A stretch of DNA of 64,000 bases from Saturnia japonica. Its lineage: Eukaryota > Arthropoda > Insecta > Lepidoptera > Saturniidae. The stretch spans positions 124,001 to 188,000 of the forward strand of contig CM065310.1 of NCBI GenBank assembly GCA_033032175.1, given 5' to 3'. Under the pieces are notes generated by a model. The model was given only the letters and a program-made list of their open reading frames with translations, did no database searches and was not told the DNA's origin. The stretch's first letter is position 1; each line of letters begins with the position of its first letter. Shown piece by piece: positions 11,226 to 21,713 of the stretch. A program made the translations under genes and the position numbers.

Positions 11226-12210
11226 GTTCATAGTGCAGGGACAATTTTAAGGAACTCGGACCGCGGATAGTGGGAGCGTCGACGGCTGTCGGCCGGTTCC
11301 TCCCGAATACGAAAGAGCCGCGTGCGAGTTGCCGTCAAATGTACCCGGGAGTCGTGCTGACCATGGACGTCTATGGGGTACCGGTGTGGGTGGGCGCTTT
11401 CAGAGTGTGCTACGTGGGAGAGGTGGCGCTGTGCTCTGACCGCGGTTGTTGGAGCGGACCTCTCATTGCCGAGTGTGGCTAAGGCCATGCGCGACAGTGA
11501 GGGGGTCATGGATGGCTATGGTCTTCTTCTACGAGGATGTGATGTGATGCGGTTTACTCGCTACTTCCTCCGCCCTAGCCGAACCAGGGTAGACGGGTCG
11601 GGGGGCTCGTTTTCCCATTACACTCGTTCGGCGGACGGAGAGACAGTTAGGGTTGTACCTAACTGTTTCCTATTAGCGCCGGGGCCCGGCATTTAGGCAG
11701 GTCGGCTACCGGGGCAACACGGTAGTCCTGCGCGGTCCCGTGTCGCCCCATTACCTTGGCGGATGGTGCACCGTGGAGTTTTAGCGAGTAGGAGTCTTCC
11801 ATAACCACTCGCTCCCCGAGTGAGTATGTACCTATGACGGGGTCCTCCACGTTAGGCTTTTATGCCCTGCAGTGTATTGAAAAAAGCTCTCTATGATGAT
11901 GATTGTAGTGTATTGACTTCACGAGGTAATGTATTGACTTCGTCTCAAGCGCCTATATAACAGAGACGAGCGCATATGCCAGGAACCTCCGTTTCCTCGG
12001 CGCGAAGCCCTTGGGTCAGGCAACCGCCCGCGCGATACAAGTGACACTATACGTGCAGCACTTAGTTACCCACATACAACATTACACACGTATCAACATA
12101 CACACGTGCACACCACACAGGTACATAGGTTCTGTGAGGGACCTTTTTTTCTCTTTTTTACGCTAGTTAGTTAGCGCTAGTTAGTGTAGAAAACATTTCC
12201 GATTACTGAA

Positions 12211-12268
12211 TACACATACGCATGGTTCCTTCCTTCCTCCCAGGAGGAAGGGAACGTGCCTATGTGTA
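12211..12268 (+). repeat. Long hairpin in the retroposon-like unit
   Basis: The arms start TACACATACGCATGG and end CGTGCCTATGTGTA. They close on the perfect inner palindrome TTCCTCC-CA-GGAGGAA (12234-12249). Most of the 58 bases can pair, with one small offset of about four bases in the TTCC repeat and a few mismatches and wobbles. Confidence 0.85.
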
Positions 12269-12444
12269 TAATTTAGTTAGCTCGAATCGTAGGTGTAGGG
12301 ATTCGATTAGATCGCGACTTATTTGCTAACGCGACGACCGCCCGAGCCGAGGTCCGGCAACTTTGGCACCCTCGTGCGAGTCGTCCATACAACTTTCGCG
12401 GCTGAGTGCCCTCTGCGCTCGCCCCCAAGTCTGGTGAAGCTGTA

Positions 12445-12472
12445 AAAGCCGCAGCGGCTTTAGGGCCCCTAA
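12445..12472 (+). repeat. Two adjacent perfect hairpins before the poly-A
   Basis: AAAGCCGC-a-GCGGCTTT (12445-12461) overlaps TTAGGG-c-CCCTAA (12460-12472). Both lie within 25-50 bases of the A-run, where the 3' end recognised by a reverse transcriptase or a transcription end would be expected. The function is inferred only. Confidence 0.75.
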
Positions 12473-12511
12473 GGCTAACAGTGTAGTCAGTTCTAAAAAA
12501 AAAAAAAAAAA

Positions 12512-15034
12512 TGGCAGGAATAAGCAAGCTGACCGTAGCGCGGAGCGGACGTTTACTGATGAGGTGATGGTGATCTGATATAGAACTGGACAATATAATG
12601 ATGATTAACATTTAATATCAGATAACTATATTGAGCAATAAGGTGAATTAGATTAAAACATATTTTATAATTATGTGTTAATTAAAACAATTAAATAACG
12701 ATACAAATAATTTTCCCATAGCAGGAAATCTCAAATACCGTACATAAGGATTTCGCAAACAACAAACCAAACTTAGTTTATAAAGTAGAGCGACCATTAA
12801 TCACAATTCAGTGCTTACAGTGAATTAACATTCGCTTTCAAACGAGCCGCGACTCACAATAAATACATTAATCATAAATACTCTGACGAAATTGAAAAGT
12901 CAGTAAACTAGTTGACCCTCGCCCTAACGCACCAATCTAGATAATAATAACCTAGGTTACAGGGACATACGTAGGGAAGATTTCAGGGGGTTCAAGTATA
13001 ACCATTGAAATATAAATATTAATAGTTTATCAGTTAGTTCCCTTATTATATGTTAGTCATAATAATACATACAATATTGAATCTATCTCCTATCAACCTG
13101 GACATCGAATGTGGAGTTATCAACAAACACCAGTGAGCGAAACGAATCGCATCCTAGATATTATAAAGATAAGGTAATTTACCACAAAAACAGAACCATT
13201 ATCATTTGAACGGTACAATGGATGCATTTTTACAATGTGTTGGTTAGTTTAGCTTCTATTAGTGTAAAAAGTCTTGTAATAATATTATAGAGGCTCTGTA
13301 TTAGTAGAAATTAGATGTGGCAGATGTTTGTTTAGTTGTTTAGTAAGTGCTGCCACTTATCAATTGGGCCATACGTGAGCCAAAATTGGTATCACTGTGA
13401 ATAACACTTGAGAACTTCTACGTCGGCTGTACAATCAGTCGTGACCCGCACCAGCCGGGAGCGAGGGAGCCGAGGCGAACACAGTGCGAATATCGCCAAA
13501 CAACCAGGATTATAATGTAAATGTATGCAAATAGTCGGAGGGGACAACATTTCCCGCAGCGACATCGACCTCAAAAAACGTACCGCGCCCATCGCGTCCT
13601 TCTCGCCCTTCGCGCTCTACCCAGATAACGACAGCTTACGTCGCAAAACGTGAGGCTCCGCTCCAAATTGTAGCTACATGACTTGTTTCGGAAATTTCCA
13701 AGAGACTCGGTCTGGGAAATGTAAATGATATAATAACAAGGGATGTTTTCATGATGGCCAACAAAATTTGATATTGTTGAATCAGTTGACTTGAAGAGAA
13801 AATAAAAGTTATGTGAATAAATTTAGTTAACATTTGCCGTTTGTGTTTAAAGCGTCTGTGGCCGCACGTACACTATGCAAAGTGTTTCATTTGTCATCCT
13901 TGGAGCAGCCTTTATACTCTTTCTAATCGTAGAATAAATTACTTAACTGTGCAAGTAAAGTTTCAAGTTTCTTTAGAGTTATGATAAAATTTGTCGACAA
14001 AACTTCACCACCGCGGCGCCATCCTTATAAACAATAATATAACGTGAACTTTGGAAAACAGACAAAATTATTTTGCGACGTTGTAATTTGACTTTGTGAA
14101 ACGAAAATGCCACACTAAAAAAAGACAACAGCTGCATCTATAAAATTTAACCAGTGATAGAATGAGATAGAATACATTGTTTTCCATAATCTCGGTTTCC
14201 TCTTTGTACGTGTGTGTGTGTGCGCGCCTACGTATTAGGAAGCCTTGGAAAAAGGCATCATAGCCAGCGTAGTGTATTGTTCACGTGTATCGTTTATAAG
14301 AATATTTTAAGTTTTCTGAAGGGTTCATTACTACCACGTGTGAACTGCACATGTGTTACCTACACATATAGAATGCTTTGTCCTGAATGACACACGGATC
14401 AACGCACAGCCTTATACGCTGATCGTAGAGACCTGAAACTTGGAGGGTGTGTTCTTCGTATAACATAGGCATCCGATAAGAAAGGTTTTCCGAAACTCTA
14501 CCCATAAGGGGTTGAAAAAGGGGAGAAAATTTGTATGGGACAACGTGATTCCTTGGTCCAATCTACTTAAAATTTTGCATAAACCTTTTTTAACAGAATT
14601 GACGGAAGACTTGTTTCGTATTTTATTGAAATTCATCCCCAAACGGGGTTAAAAAGGGGCAGAAAGTTATTTTGGCGGAGATTTGCTTCGAAGTTGATAT
14701 CAGTACTCCTTAGTGCTTTTGATTTAATTACATTTTATTTTAACACAATATGTTTGGAAACTTAATCCGATTTTATTCAAATAAGGTTGCACTCGCTTAA
14801 AAAAATAAGCAAATACTCTTTGAAATTGGAATATCTCGTAAGTCACCGTACTGTATTAGTACCTCATTTGAAGGTTTCTAAGCTTAAAGAGGTTATGCAC
14901 TTTTAAGACACGGCCAATAAATGATAATAAATATAAAGGGACGTAGAGTTCGAAATTTGAAATGATAAGGACTACAACATTTTAATTAGAACAAATTATA
15001 CGAATCATTCCATATTCAATAAAAACATGTAAAA
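12512..15034. other. Non-coding stretch with one old repeat
   Basis: No gene is recognised. A run at about 14395-14700, including ataaggggttgaaaaagggg and ccaaacggggttaaaaaggg, resembles interior sequence of lepidopteran Helitron-like repeats, without termini. A (GT)n tract lies near 14210-14223. The rest is AT-rich and unremarkable. Confidence 0.45.
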
Positions 15035-15199
15035 TCTATACTAATACTAATAATATAATAAAGCGGACAAGTTTTTTGTTTGTTTGTTTAAATACGCTAA
15101 TCTCTGGAACTACCAATCGGATTCGAAAATATTTTTTTTTTATATGACAGCTAGACTCATGATGAATAATATAGGTTATATAACACTAGGCTACAGTTT
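15035..15199 (+). mobile_element. Helitron 5' half, split by the LINE
   Basis: It begins A|TCTATACTAATACTAATAAT, a Helitron-type 5' end, and aligns with the inverse of 33135-33302. It is broken at 15199 by the minus-strand LINE insertion and resumes at 21714. It includes the left copy of the 13-base duplication TAGGCTACAGTTT (15187-15199). Confidence 0.8.
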
Positions 15200-15216
15200 T
15201 TTTTATTATTATTAAT

Positions 15217-15240
15217 GGGTGGGTTAATGAACCCCACCCC
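15217..15240 (-). repeat. Stem-loop at the LINE 3' end
   Basis: GGGTGGGTT and AACCCCACCC, separated by a four-base loop, can pair with one bulged base. It lies within ~20-40 bases of the LINE 3' terminus. In some non-LTR elements the reverse transcriptase recognises such a 3' UTR structure; that role is inferred here. Confidence 0.7.
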
Positions 15241-15671
15241 CCTAAGAAAGTCTCTAACATAATCAGAGAAAGATGTTCTAATTAATTATTTAAGTACTCT
15301 TATTTAATAAATCTCACATTCTCTCCTACGACTCATTTAAGCTGGTCCCTACTCCTAGTTACCCCTTTCTATTTATTAACTACGACCCTTTCTTTCTCTT
15401 CACTGACTTTTATTCCCTAAACCTAATTTCCCATTTTATTTCTTTTAAAAAAAAAAAAAAAAACTTACAACAATACATTACAAAATCAATTAATTACAAA
15501 ATTAACTCACATGTCAAAATAACAACAGTAATTAAATAATAATAAAATTAACATCATTAGTCTATATAAATCACAATTCCTTACCATCTATTTACAACAA
15601 TCCACATATAATCAATTTAATCTAACAATCACAAATTTTCCAGTATCAAAATTAACAAAGATTTTTCCTAC

Positions 15672-18600
15672 CTATTTATTGCGTTTACAGGCTATCTTTA
15701 TGATTTTTTCCATGAATTTTAAAAATATACCCCTCACATCATCTTCAACCATCATGGTATGCAGCAATTCCCTCTCAATCCTGCAACCAAGCCTGGACTC
15801 AAGGTCAAACCTGGGCGAGCCGAAACGCGGACAATCTATGATGAGGTGAAAGATTGTCTCGGCCGTATCCGGGTCGCATTCACACGCGGGACTATCCTTG
15901 ATCTTGAAGCGGTACAGGTACGCCGCAAATCCTCCATGGCCCGTAAGGGCTTGGACATGGGCGGGTAACAGATCGACCTTCCTCAACACCCGATGGGCGT
16001 CTGCCACATTGGGGAAGAAGGCCCGCGTCACCTCACCCGTGTCTGAGGACTCGTAGCGCTCCTGCCACTTAAGGACAGTCTCCTCTCGTATGATTTTCTT
16101 TGCATATGACACCGGATACTGATCGTAGTCGGCCACGGTCTTCTTGTGGGCGGCCCTCTTCGCCAACACATCAGCACGTTCGTTACCGACAGTGCCGACG
16201 TGAGCACGCACCCAGTACAAGTGCACCACTCGCCCCTCCGCTCGAATAGCACGAATCGCCGTCTGCGTCGCGAGAGCCAGACGGTGAGGCGGGACTGGGT
16301 TAGCCAGCATCTCCAGCGACGACTTAGAGTCACTGTAAATACTGACCTCCCCGTCACCAGCCTTATGGACCATCTGTACCGCTCTGTGCAACGCAAACAG
16401 TTCGGCTTGAAAAACAGAGCAGAAGGACTCTAGGCGAAACGTGGAGAACCTGGTCTCACGTCCTTTCTTAAACCAAGTCACAGCGGCTCCCACTCCACCG
16501 TCGATCTTACTGCCGTCGGTGAAGATCCCGGAGCCGCCGGACTCAGGGAGGACTTCCAGGCTCTCGTACGCTTCACCAACACAATGCACAGGATGCGGAT
16601 AGTCGGCGAAGCTAACCGGCCGCTCCAACACACGGTCAACCACGATCTCGTCCAGTTGCAGGCCTCTCTTTGCACGATATAGTCTGTAAACCTCTTGGGC
16701 GCGGAGATCAAGCGGAAGCAAGTCTGCCAGAACCAATGCAGCCGTTAATGAAACGGTCCTGTATGCCCTACAGATTTTTAGCGCAAAACCCCTCTGCAGC
16801 GAGCCTAATCTGTTCCTGATCGAGATCTTCGCTGCAGAGGGGCCCCACACATTAGCTGCATACAGGACAATAGGTTCAATTACTGCGACGTAAATCGTCC
16901 TGACAATCTCCGGGTTTAGGCCCCAGCTCACCCGAGCTGCACACGCCAGCTGCTTATAAATATCTGCCGCCTTCTTGCAGGCAACAGCGGCGTGTGCCTC
17001 AAAGGTGAGCTTCCTGTCCAAAATCAGGCCCAGCAGGCGGAACTCCTTCTCCAATGGTAACCGGACACCTCCCATGGATAGAACTGGGGTGTCGAACTTA
17101 AGCCTCCTCGTAAGCACCATCGCTTTGGTCTTAAGCGGAGCAAAGGAGAGCTTATTTTCGACACCCCAGTCCACCACGGTCTGCAGGGTCCGGCACGCGA
17201 ATTCCTGCATGGGCCCGACCTCCCCCCCAGAGAAAACCAGGACGACGTCGTCCGCAAAGGCCTGGCAGTACACTCCCGCGACCTCGAGCTTCACCAACAG
17301 GGAATCGAGTATAAGGTTCCAAAAGGTCGGCCCAGCGATCGATCCCTGGACACAACCCCTTGAAGACTCTCGACTCACCTGACAACCGGCATAACTTAGC
17401 TCAATACGTCGACCCTCAAGATATGACAGAACTACATCGTACAAATTTTCAGGGCACCTTTTGGCCACGAGCTGGGACTTCAGCGCAGGCCACCACGCGT
17501 TATCGAACGCGCCCTCTATGTCCAGCGACACCACGACGACGATCTCCTTCGCCTCTACCTTCGATCGTACGTAAGCCACCAGATCATAGAGAGCATCTTC
17601 CGTGCTGCGCTGTGGCATGAACCCATATTGCCGCACGCTGAGTTTTGGTAGCAAGTGCCAGCGTAAACGTCGAACCAAGAGCTTTTCCAGAATCTTGCCC
17701 AACACCGGCAAGAGGCCAATAGGACGGTAGGATTTCGGCGATGTGTAATCCTCCCTAGCTGGCTTCCGGAGAATGCACACAGTTGCGATCTTCCAGGGAT
17801 GGGGAAAATGGCCCAATTCCAGGCACTTATTAACCAGTGCCTGAAAAAGCGCCATTCTCCCCTCCCCCAAAACCGCATGCGTGCATATGTCAGCTGTGAA
17901 ACCATCCCCCCCAGGAGCTTTTCGCGGGTGAATCTCTTTACACACCCGCTCTATCTCCTCCTGGGTAAAGGGTGGGTCCGCAGCCGACAGTCCCCGTGGC
18001 CAGCCGGGGAGGCGCCCCTCAGTCGCTGTCCTGATTGCCCTCTGAGCTTCGGTATCAGCGCCCACCTCATCTGCCGGGAACAGCGTACTGGCTAGGAGGT
18101 CGGCCGACCCCTGCGGGTTTAAAATGGCTCCGCTGGGGCCCGCCAAAAGGACCTCCTCTCGCCTCCGCTCAGTCCTCCGCAAGACTCTGTAGACGCCGTC
18201 CCACATGCTCTCGTGCTCTTGCGTCGAACAAAACTCCTTCCAACTCCTGGTTTGAGCGCTCGCTACCTCTCTCTTGAAGTCCTCAAGGGCATCAAGATAG
18301 TCGGCAACAACGTAAGGCCTCCTGCGTGGGGCGGCGCAACGGATCCTCCTCTTCCTCCGCGCAACCTCCCGTTTGAGGGCATCCAAGTCCCCCGTCCACC
18401 AGGGGGGGCGAGTCACCCTTTTCACCCCGCCTACCTTCGGGATCACCTGTTCACAGGTGTCCTTGATGCAGGAGAGGTATTCGGACACGGCTAACTCCAG
18501 ATCCCCAATGTCGGCTACACACTCTACCCTTCCTGCCGTCAGGCCCTTCTCGGACAGTCTCTCCTGTAGAGTTGACGAGAACTCCGACCATATCACCTTC

Positions 18601-19313
18601 TTGGTATTGTAGATCCGGGTAGTGGACGGTTTAAAGCATTGAAGCTTCCCATCCACCCGGATCGTGAAGGTGATAGCATTGTGGTCAGAAGTTATTAAGT
18701 TCTCGTCAACTTTCCAATCATCGATCCTGCCAAGAAGGGTGGGGCTGCAGACTGTAACGTCCACAATGCTTGTGCACAAGCTGCCCCTCCTGACGACCTG
18801 AAAGGTAGGTTTTTCGCCCACATTAAGGATCTCCAGCCCCGCCGCGTCTAGAAAAGAGCAGTAGGCCTCACCCCGATGGTCGAAGGTACGACACCCCCAC
18901 CATACGCTTTTGGCATTGACGTCGCCGCCGACTACCAGGTTCTGTACCCCCAATTGGGCACAGACTCCCTCTAGTTTTCCAATGTACGGCTCTATAGGCT
19001 CGTTAGGCTCGAAGTAGACGGAGATCACCCCTAGCGATAGGTTGCCCGCTTGCAGGGTCACGGCAGCAATGTTGTCGTCTATAAGTTGGGGATTGACGGT
19101 TACCTTAACCTTATCCCCAAATACGACAACTGCTGCCTTCACGCGCCCGGCTCCGCTCGTGTTCTGGATCACTCTCGTGTTCGGGATCTGCTTCAGTCGC
19201 CCGGTCGTGCCTGTATAAGGCTCTTGGACCAGGGCTATAGAAGCCTCCCCACGAGAGGCCCAGCACTGTAGCTCCGCCAGGGCCAATTTCGACCTCTGCA
19301 GATTGGCTTGCAC
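15672..19313 (-). CDS. LINE ORF2: endonuclease, RT and RNase H
   Basis: This polyprotein nicks target DNA and copies the element RNA into it (target-primed reverse transcription). The listed first codon at 19313 is GTG, not AUG. Domains in order: APE-like endonuclease ~1-220 (QANLQRSKLA start, E31 in VQEP, GGDVNAK at ~129-135, SDH at 209-211); RT ~510-800 (SYRPIGLLP, DIEGAFDNAWW, RGCVQGSIAGP, active-site FADD at ~687-690); RNase H ~927-1055 (D933 in FTDGSK, E971, D994 in YSDSKSS, D1048 in NERADVL); C-terminal CCHC-like motif (CEC...H...C, ~1144-1161). All key acidic residues are visible. The frame is open upstream to 19406, overlapping ORF1, yet the first Met codon is at residue 370. Length is usual for the group. 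Confidence 0.95.
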   Translation of the reverse strand: MQANLQRSKLALAELQCWASRGEASIALVQEPYTGTTGRLKQIPNTRVIQNTSGAGRVKAAVVVFGDKVKVTVNPQLIDDNIAAVTLQAGNLSLGVISVYFEPNEPIEPYIGKLEGVCAQLGVQNLVVGGDVNAKSVWWGCRTFDHRGEAYCSFLDAAGLEILNVGEKPTFQVVRRGSLCTSIVDVTVCSPTLLGRIDDWKVDENLITSDHNAITFTIRVDGKLQCFKPSTTRIYNTKKVIWSEFSSTLQERLSEKGLTAGRVECVADIGDLELAVSEYLSCIKDTCEQVIPKVGGVKRVTRPPWWTGDLDALKREVARRKRRIRCAAPRRRPYVVADYLDALEDFKREVASAQTRSWKEFCSTQEHESMWDGVYRVLRRTERRREEVLLAGPSGAILNPQGSADLLASTLFPADEVGADTEAQRAIRTATEGRLPGWPRGLSAADPPFTQEEIERVCKEIHPRKAPGGDGFTADICTHAVLGEGRMALFQALVNKCLELGHFPHPWKIATVCILRKPAREDYTSPKSYRPIGLLPVLGKILEKLLVRRLRWHLLPKLSVRQYGFMPQRSTEDALYDLVAYVRSKVEAKEIVVVVSLDIEGAFDNAWWPALKSQLVAKRCPENLYDVVLSYLEGRRIELSYAGCQVSRESSRGCVQGSIAGPTFWNLILDSLLVKLEVAGVYCQAFADDVVLVFSGGEVGPMQEFACRTLQTVVDWGVENKLSFAPLKTKAMVLTRRLKFDTPVLSMGGVRLPLEKEFRLLGLILDRKLTFEAHAAVACKKAADIYKQLACAARVSWGLNPEIVRTIYVAVIEPIVLYAANVWGPSAAKISIRNRLGSLQRGFALKICRAYRTVSLTAALVLADLLPLDLRAQEVYRLYRAKRGLQLDEIVVDRVLERPVSFADYPHPVHCVGEAYESLEVLPESGGSGIFTDGSKIDGGVGAAVTWFKKGRETRFSTFRLESFCSVFQAELFALHRAVQMVHKAGDGEVSIYSDSKSSLEMLANPVPPHRLALATQTAIRAIRAEGRVVHLYWVRAHVGTVGNERADVLAKRAAHKKTVADYDQYPVSYAKKIIREETVLKWQERYESSDTGEVTRAFFPNVADAHRVLRKVDLLPAHVQALTGHGGFAAYLYRFKIKDSPACECDPDTAETIFHLIIDCPRFGSPRFDLESRLGCRIERELLHTMMVEDDVRGIFLKFMEKIIKIACKRNK

Positions 19314-19380
19314 TACCGCTATCCGGGGCGACTCCGTAACCCGCTCAGTAGCAACCGTGATGTTGTTCGGTGAGGTGCCC

Positions 19381-21513
19381 TTAACAATATGCCACCCGGG
19401 ATCTGGCTATAGAATCCCATTTAATGTATTCTGGGCAGTCTACACTGAAAGCGGAATGCCCAGCTTCTCCCTTTGATCTTTTCGCCCTGTGGCAGTTCAC
19501 GCACATTGGGACGGCCCCCTCCGCACGCTTCTCACACTCCCCCCTACGGTGCTTCCCCAAGCAGTTGGCGCAGGCCTCCTCCTTCTCTCTGCACGCCCTC
19601 CTGCTGTGCCCATATCCCAGGCATAGGGAGCATCTCGTAAGGGGGGATTGATCGTGAACCGGGCGGTAAAAGATCCCAATGTGCACCCTCCCTGCGTCGA
19701 TGAGACGCTGCCACAGCTTCGGCATCACTTCTAGTACTGGGTGGCATTCCAGCGTATTGCGTGCTCTCTTCCGGTACCGCACAGTTACTCTCTCTTCGTC
19801 TTTGGTAAGATCCTTGAAGAGTTCTTTATTCTGACCCTTTAAGTGCGCTATTAACTCTTCGTCCTTCAATACACTCAGAACCCCCCTTATCTCTACGAGC
19901 GGGTTCCGGTTCTGAGGGGTCGATACCGTGAGGTCAGCAGAGGAGCTGCGCAGCCTTTCAGCCATAACCTTGGCGTCCACCTCTGCGTGGCAACGCAGCA
20001 CCACCCTCTGATTATTAATGCGCCTCACAGCATCAACCCGCGCTCCCGTTTTGCTTGTATCTGCCACCTCCTGAATTTTTTTAAGGACTACCTCACTGGT
20101 GGCCCTAGGGTCCTTGGACGATACAATTATGGTCGCTGCAGGTGGTACTCTATGCGGGAGGGACGTCACGTGCGCGTAAGTTTTTCCGCGGTTCTGAGCA
20201 CGCAATGCCGGAGTCTGCTGTCTTCCCTCTAAAGTCCGGGCTGGTAGGGGGTGCATACTACTAATTTCTTCACCCATCTCCTGGGCTAAAGTTGGTGTTT
20301 GTTGCTGTGCTGTGCTCGGCATAGTCCCCATATCTCTGATTTCCACCAGTACCGTATCCAGCTTTGCCGACAGGGGTGCCACAACACTACGAATGTCTGT
20401 TTCTGGTTTACTGGCAGAAGTGCTTGGAGTAGCTATTGCAGCATTGACTGCTGCTCGCATCTCTGCCACCCTATTATCTATCTCCCGGAGATGGGCGTCA
20501 CAGTCTTTTTTAATGTCTGCCTGTATGACTGGTGGTGGTATTTTTATGTTTTGTTGCAGTTTACCGGGGAGCTGCAGTATCTCCTCCTCCATTCTGGAGA
20601 CCGTCCCCTGGACTCTTGCTGTTCCCCCGATAATCTTATCCAAGTCCTGCTTTGCTATTTTCAATTTGTCGGGCATCCTGGGGGGAGGGCGATGACGGAG
20701 GTCATTTACAGCCTCGCTCACTCCCTTTACAGCCCGCAGTGGTTCCGCTACCTCGTAGTCAAGCCACGAGCGCAGCGATTCAGTTTCTTTAACAAGATTC
20801 TCAATTCGTGAGGTTAGCGTGTTCATCGCGCGCTCGTGGCCCGACGCCAACGCAGCTAACTGCCTGGAGTGTTCACGCTCAGCCCGAACGAGGTCTCTCG
20901 CCCCCTCGGCGCGAGCCCGCTCCTCTTGATGCTTGTGGCGAGAGCGCGAGTCTATCAATTCCAATGCCGTAAGGTAGAGGCCTTCGAGACTCTCGAAAAC
21001 CTCTACCTTAATTTCTTTTTTAATGTTGACGGAGCTCTCGAGGGCTGTTTTCCCGGCTTGGAAAAACTCGTTAGCCCTAATTTTCGCCATATCTATAGCA
21101 ACTCCAGCTCGTTTTTTATATGGCATGAGTAGACTAAATCTACCGGGCTCTCCCCCAGACTCCGCCCCCGAGGAAATGTCCGCCAGACTAGCATCCGAGT
21201 ATGCACCCTTTTCCGGCGGAGGGATTGCTTGTTCGGGGACATTCATGGCCAATACTGGCCCTGGTGACTGTTGTTCTGGTTTGGAGGGGGGTGCTGTAGC
21301 TAACTCATCCACTGATGGTGGTGAGTGTGAAGGTGGTGTTGCTTTGCGCAATAGCGCTGAGACTGTTCTTGTTAAAACACCCTTACGAAGGGTATCCTCA
21401 GCCTCTCCACTGCGCTTGAGCTGGGTTTTCCGGGGCTTAATCTGAGCCTCCGAATCGCTCTTTATCACCTTTGGCACTACTCCCCTCCTCGCCGAATCCT
21501 GATTCTGAGACAT
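19381..21513 (-). CDS. LINE ORF1: RNA-binding Gag-like protein
   Basis: This 710-residue protein starts with AUG at 21513 and would package element RNA. The first ~180 residues are rich in S, P and K and look disordered. A coiled-coil-prone segment lies at ~195-260 (EERARAEGARDLVRAERE and following). The C-terminus has three zinc knuckles at ~628-697: CSLCLGYGHSRRAC (C-X2-C-X4-H-X4-C), CANCLGKHRRGEC and CVNC...H...C. This CCHC triplet is characteristic of ORF1 in R1/I-type and Jockey-type LINEs. The stop (TAA, 19381-19383) lies inside the open ORF2 frame, one base out of phase. No internal stop or frameshift is present. Confidence 0.92.
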   Translation of the reverse strand: MSQNQDSARRGVVPKVIKSDSEAQIKPRKTQLKRSGEAEDTLRKGVLTRTVSALLRKATPPSHSPPSVDELATAPPSKPEQQSPGPVLAMNVPEQAIPPPEKGAYSDASLADISSGAESGGEPGRFSLLMPYKKRAGVAIDMAKIRANEFFQAGKTALESSVNIKKEIKVEVFESLEGLYLTALELIDSRSRHKHQEERARAEGARDLVRAEREHSRQLAALASGHERAMNTLTSRIENLVKETESLRSWLDYEVAEPLRAVKGVSEAVNDLRHRPPPRMPDKLKIAKQDLDKIIGGTARVQGTVSRMEEEILQLPGKLQQNIKIPPPVIQADIKKDCDAHLREIDNRVAEMRAAVNAAIATPSTSASKPETDIRSVVAPLSAKLDTVLVEIRDMGTMPSTAQQQTPTLAQEMGEEISSMHPLPARTLEGRQQTPALRAQNRGKTYAHVTSLPHRVPPAATIIVSSKDPRATSEVVLKKIQEVADTSKTGARVDAVRRINNQRVVLRCHAEVDAKVMAERLRSSSADLTVSTPQNRNPLVEIRGVLSVLKDEELIAHLKGQNKELFKDLTKDEERVTVRYRKRARNTLECHPVLEVMPKLWQRLIDAGRVHIGIFYRPVHDQSPLTRCSLCLGYGHSRRACREKEEACANCLGKHRRGECEKRAEGAVPMCVNCHRAKRSKGEAGHSAFSVDCPEYIKWDSIARSRVAYC

Positions 21514-21713
21514 TCTGTGTTTGTAAAGTTCCTATAATATATTATAAACCACAAAACAGGACAGTACAATAGAAAGTATAAGTGTATAATTAAATTAATA
21601 AAAGTTAAAATTGTATATAAAAATGTCAAAAATAATTCCAGTTAATCAAATAAAATCACAATAAACTCAATAATAATAATATGTCAGCTAATAAAAATAA
21701 ATAAATTTTTAAA

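Larger units (their letters stand above)
11228..12511 (+). mobile_element. Poly-A-tailed retroposon-like unit, unclassified
   Basis: A GC-rich block (11228-11860) continues through less GC-rich sequence to a 17-base A-run ending at 12511, the mark of plus-strand retroposition. The region around 11780-11830 (gttttagcgagtaggagtct, then a hairpin actcg-ctcc-cgagt) resembles LINE 3' UTRs seen in Lepidoptera; that is memory-based and uncertain. TATATAA lies at 11954. Three hairpins precede the tail (listed separately). Open frames on both strands, e.g. 11373-11696, show no known domain. It may be two elements joined near 11890, and I find no target-site duplication. Confidence 0.45.
15200..21713 (-). 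mobile_element. Full-length R1-type non-LTR retrotransposon
   Basis: This 6514-bp element is bounded by a perfect 13-bp target-site duplication, TAGGCTACAGTTT, at 15187-15199 and 21714-21726. On the minus strand it has a ~200-base 5' UTR, ORF1 (710 codons), ORF2 (over 1200 codons), a ~470-base 3' UTR and an A-rich end (read as tttttttt on the plus strand at 15197-15204). Both ORFs are uninterrupted, so insertion was probably recent. Gag-like ORF1 with CCHC knuckles plus APE endonuclease, RT and RNase H in ORF2 is the I/R1-group layout. The target is a Helitron, not 28S rDNA or TTAGG telomeric repeats, so it is not a classical site-specific R1, TRAS or SART insertion. Confidence 0.93.

Noticed and set aside
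12211..12268. Annotated microRNA gene
   Set aside because: Hairpin is convincing, but no small-RNA evidence can be had from sequence and it sits in a repeat.
12273..12611. 112-codon minus-strand ORF across the poly-A region
   Set aside because: It reads through an A/T homopolymer and hairpins and has no domain; chance open frame.
16028..18612. Many open frames on both strands inside the LINE ORF2 region
   Set aside because: GC-rich shadow frames of ORF2 without domains.
15200..21713. Site-specific R1, TRAS or SART insertion
   Set aside because: The flanks are a Helitron, not 28S rDNA or TTAGG repeats.
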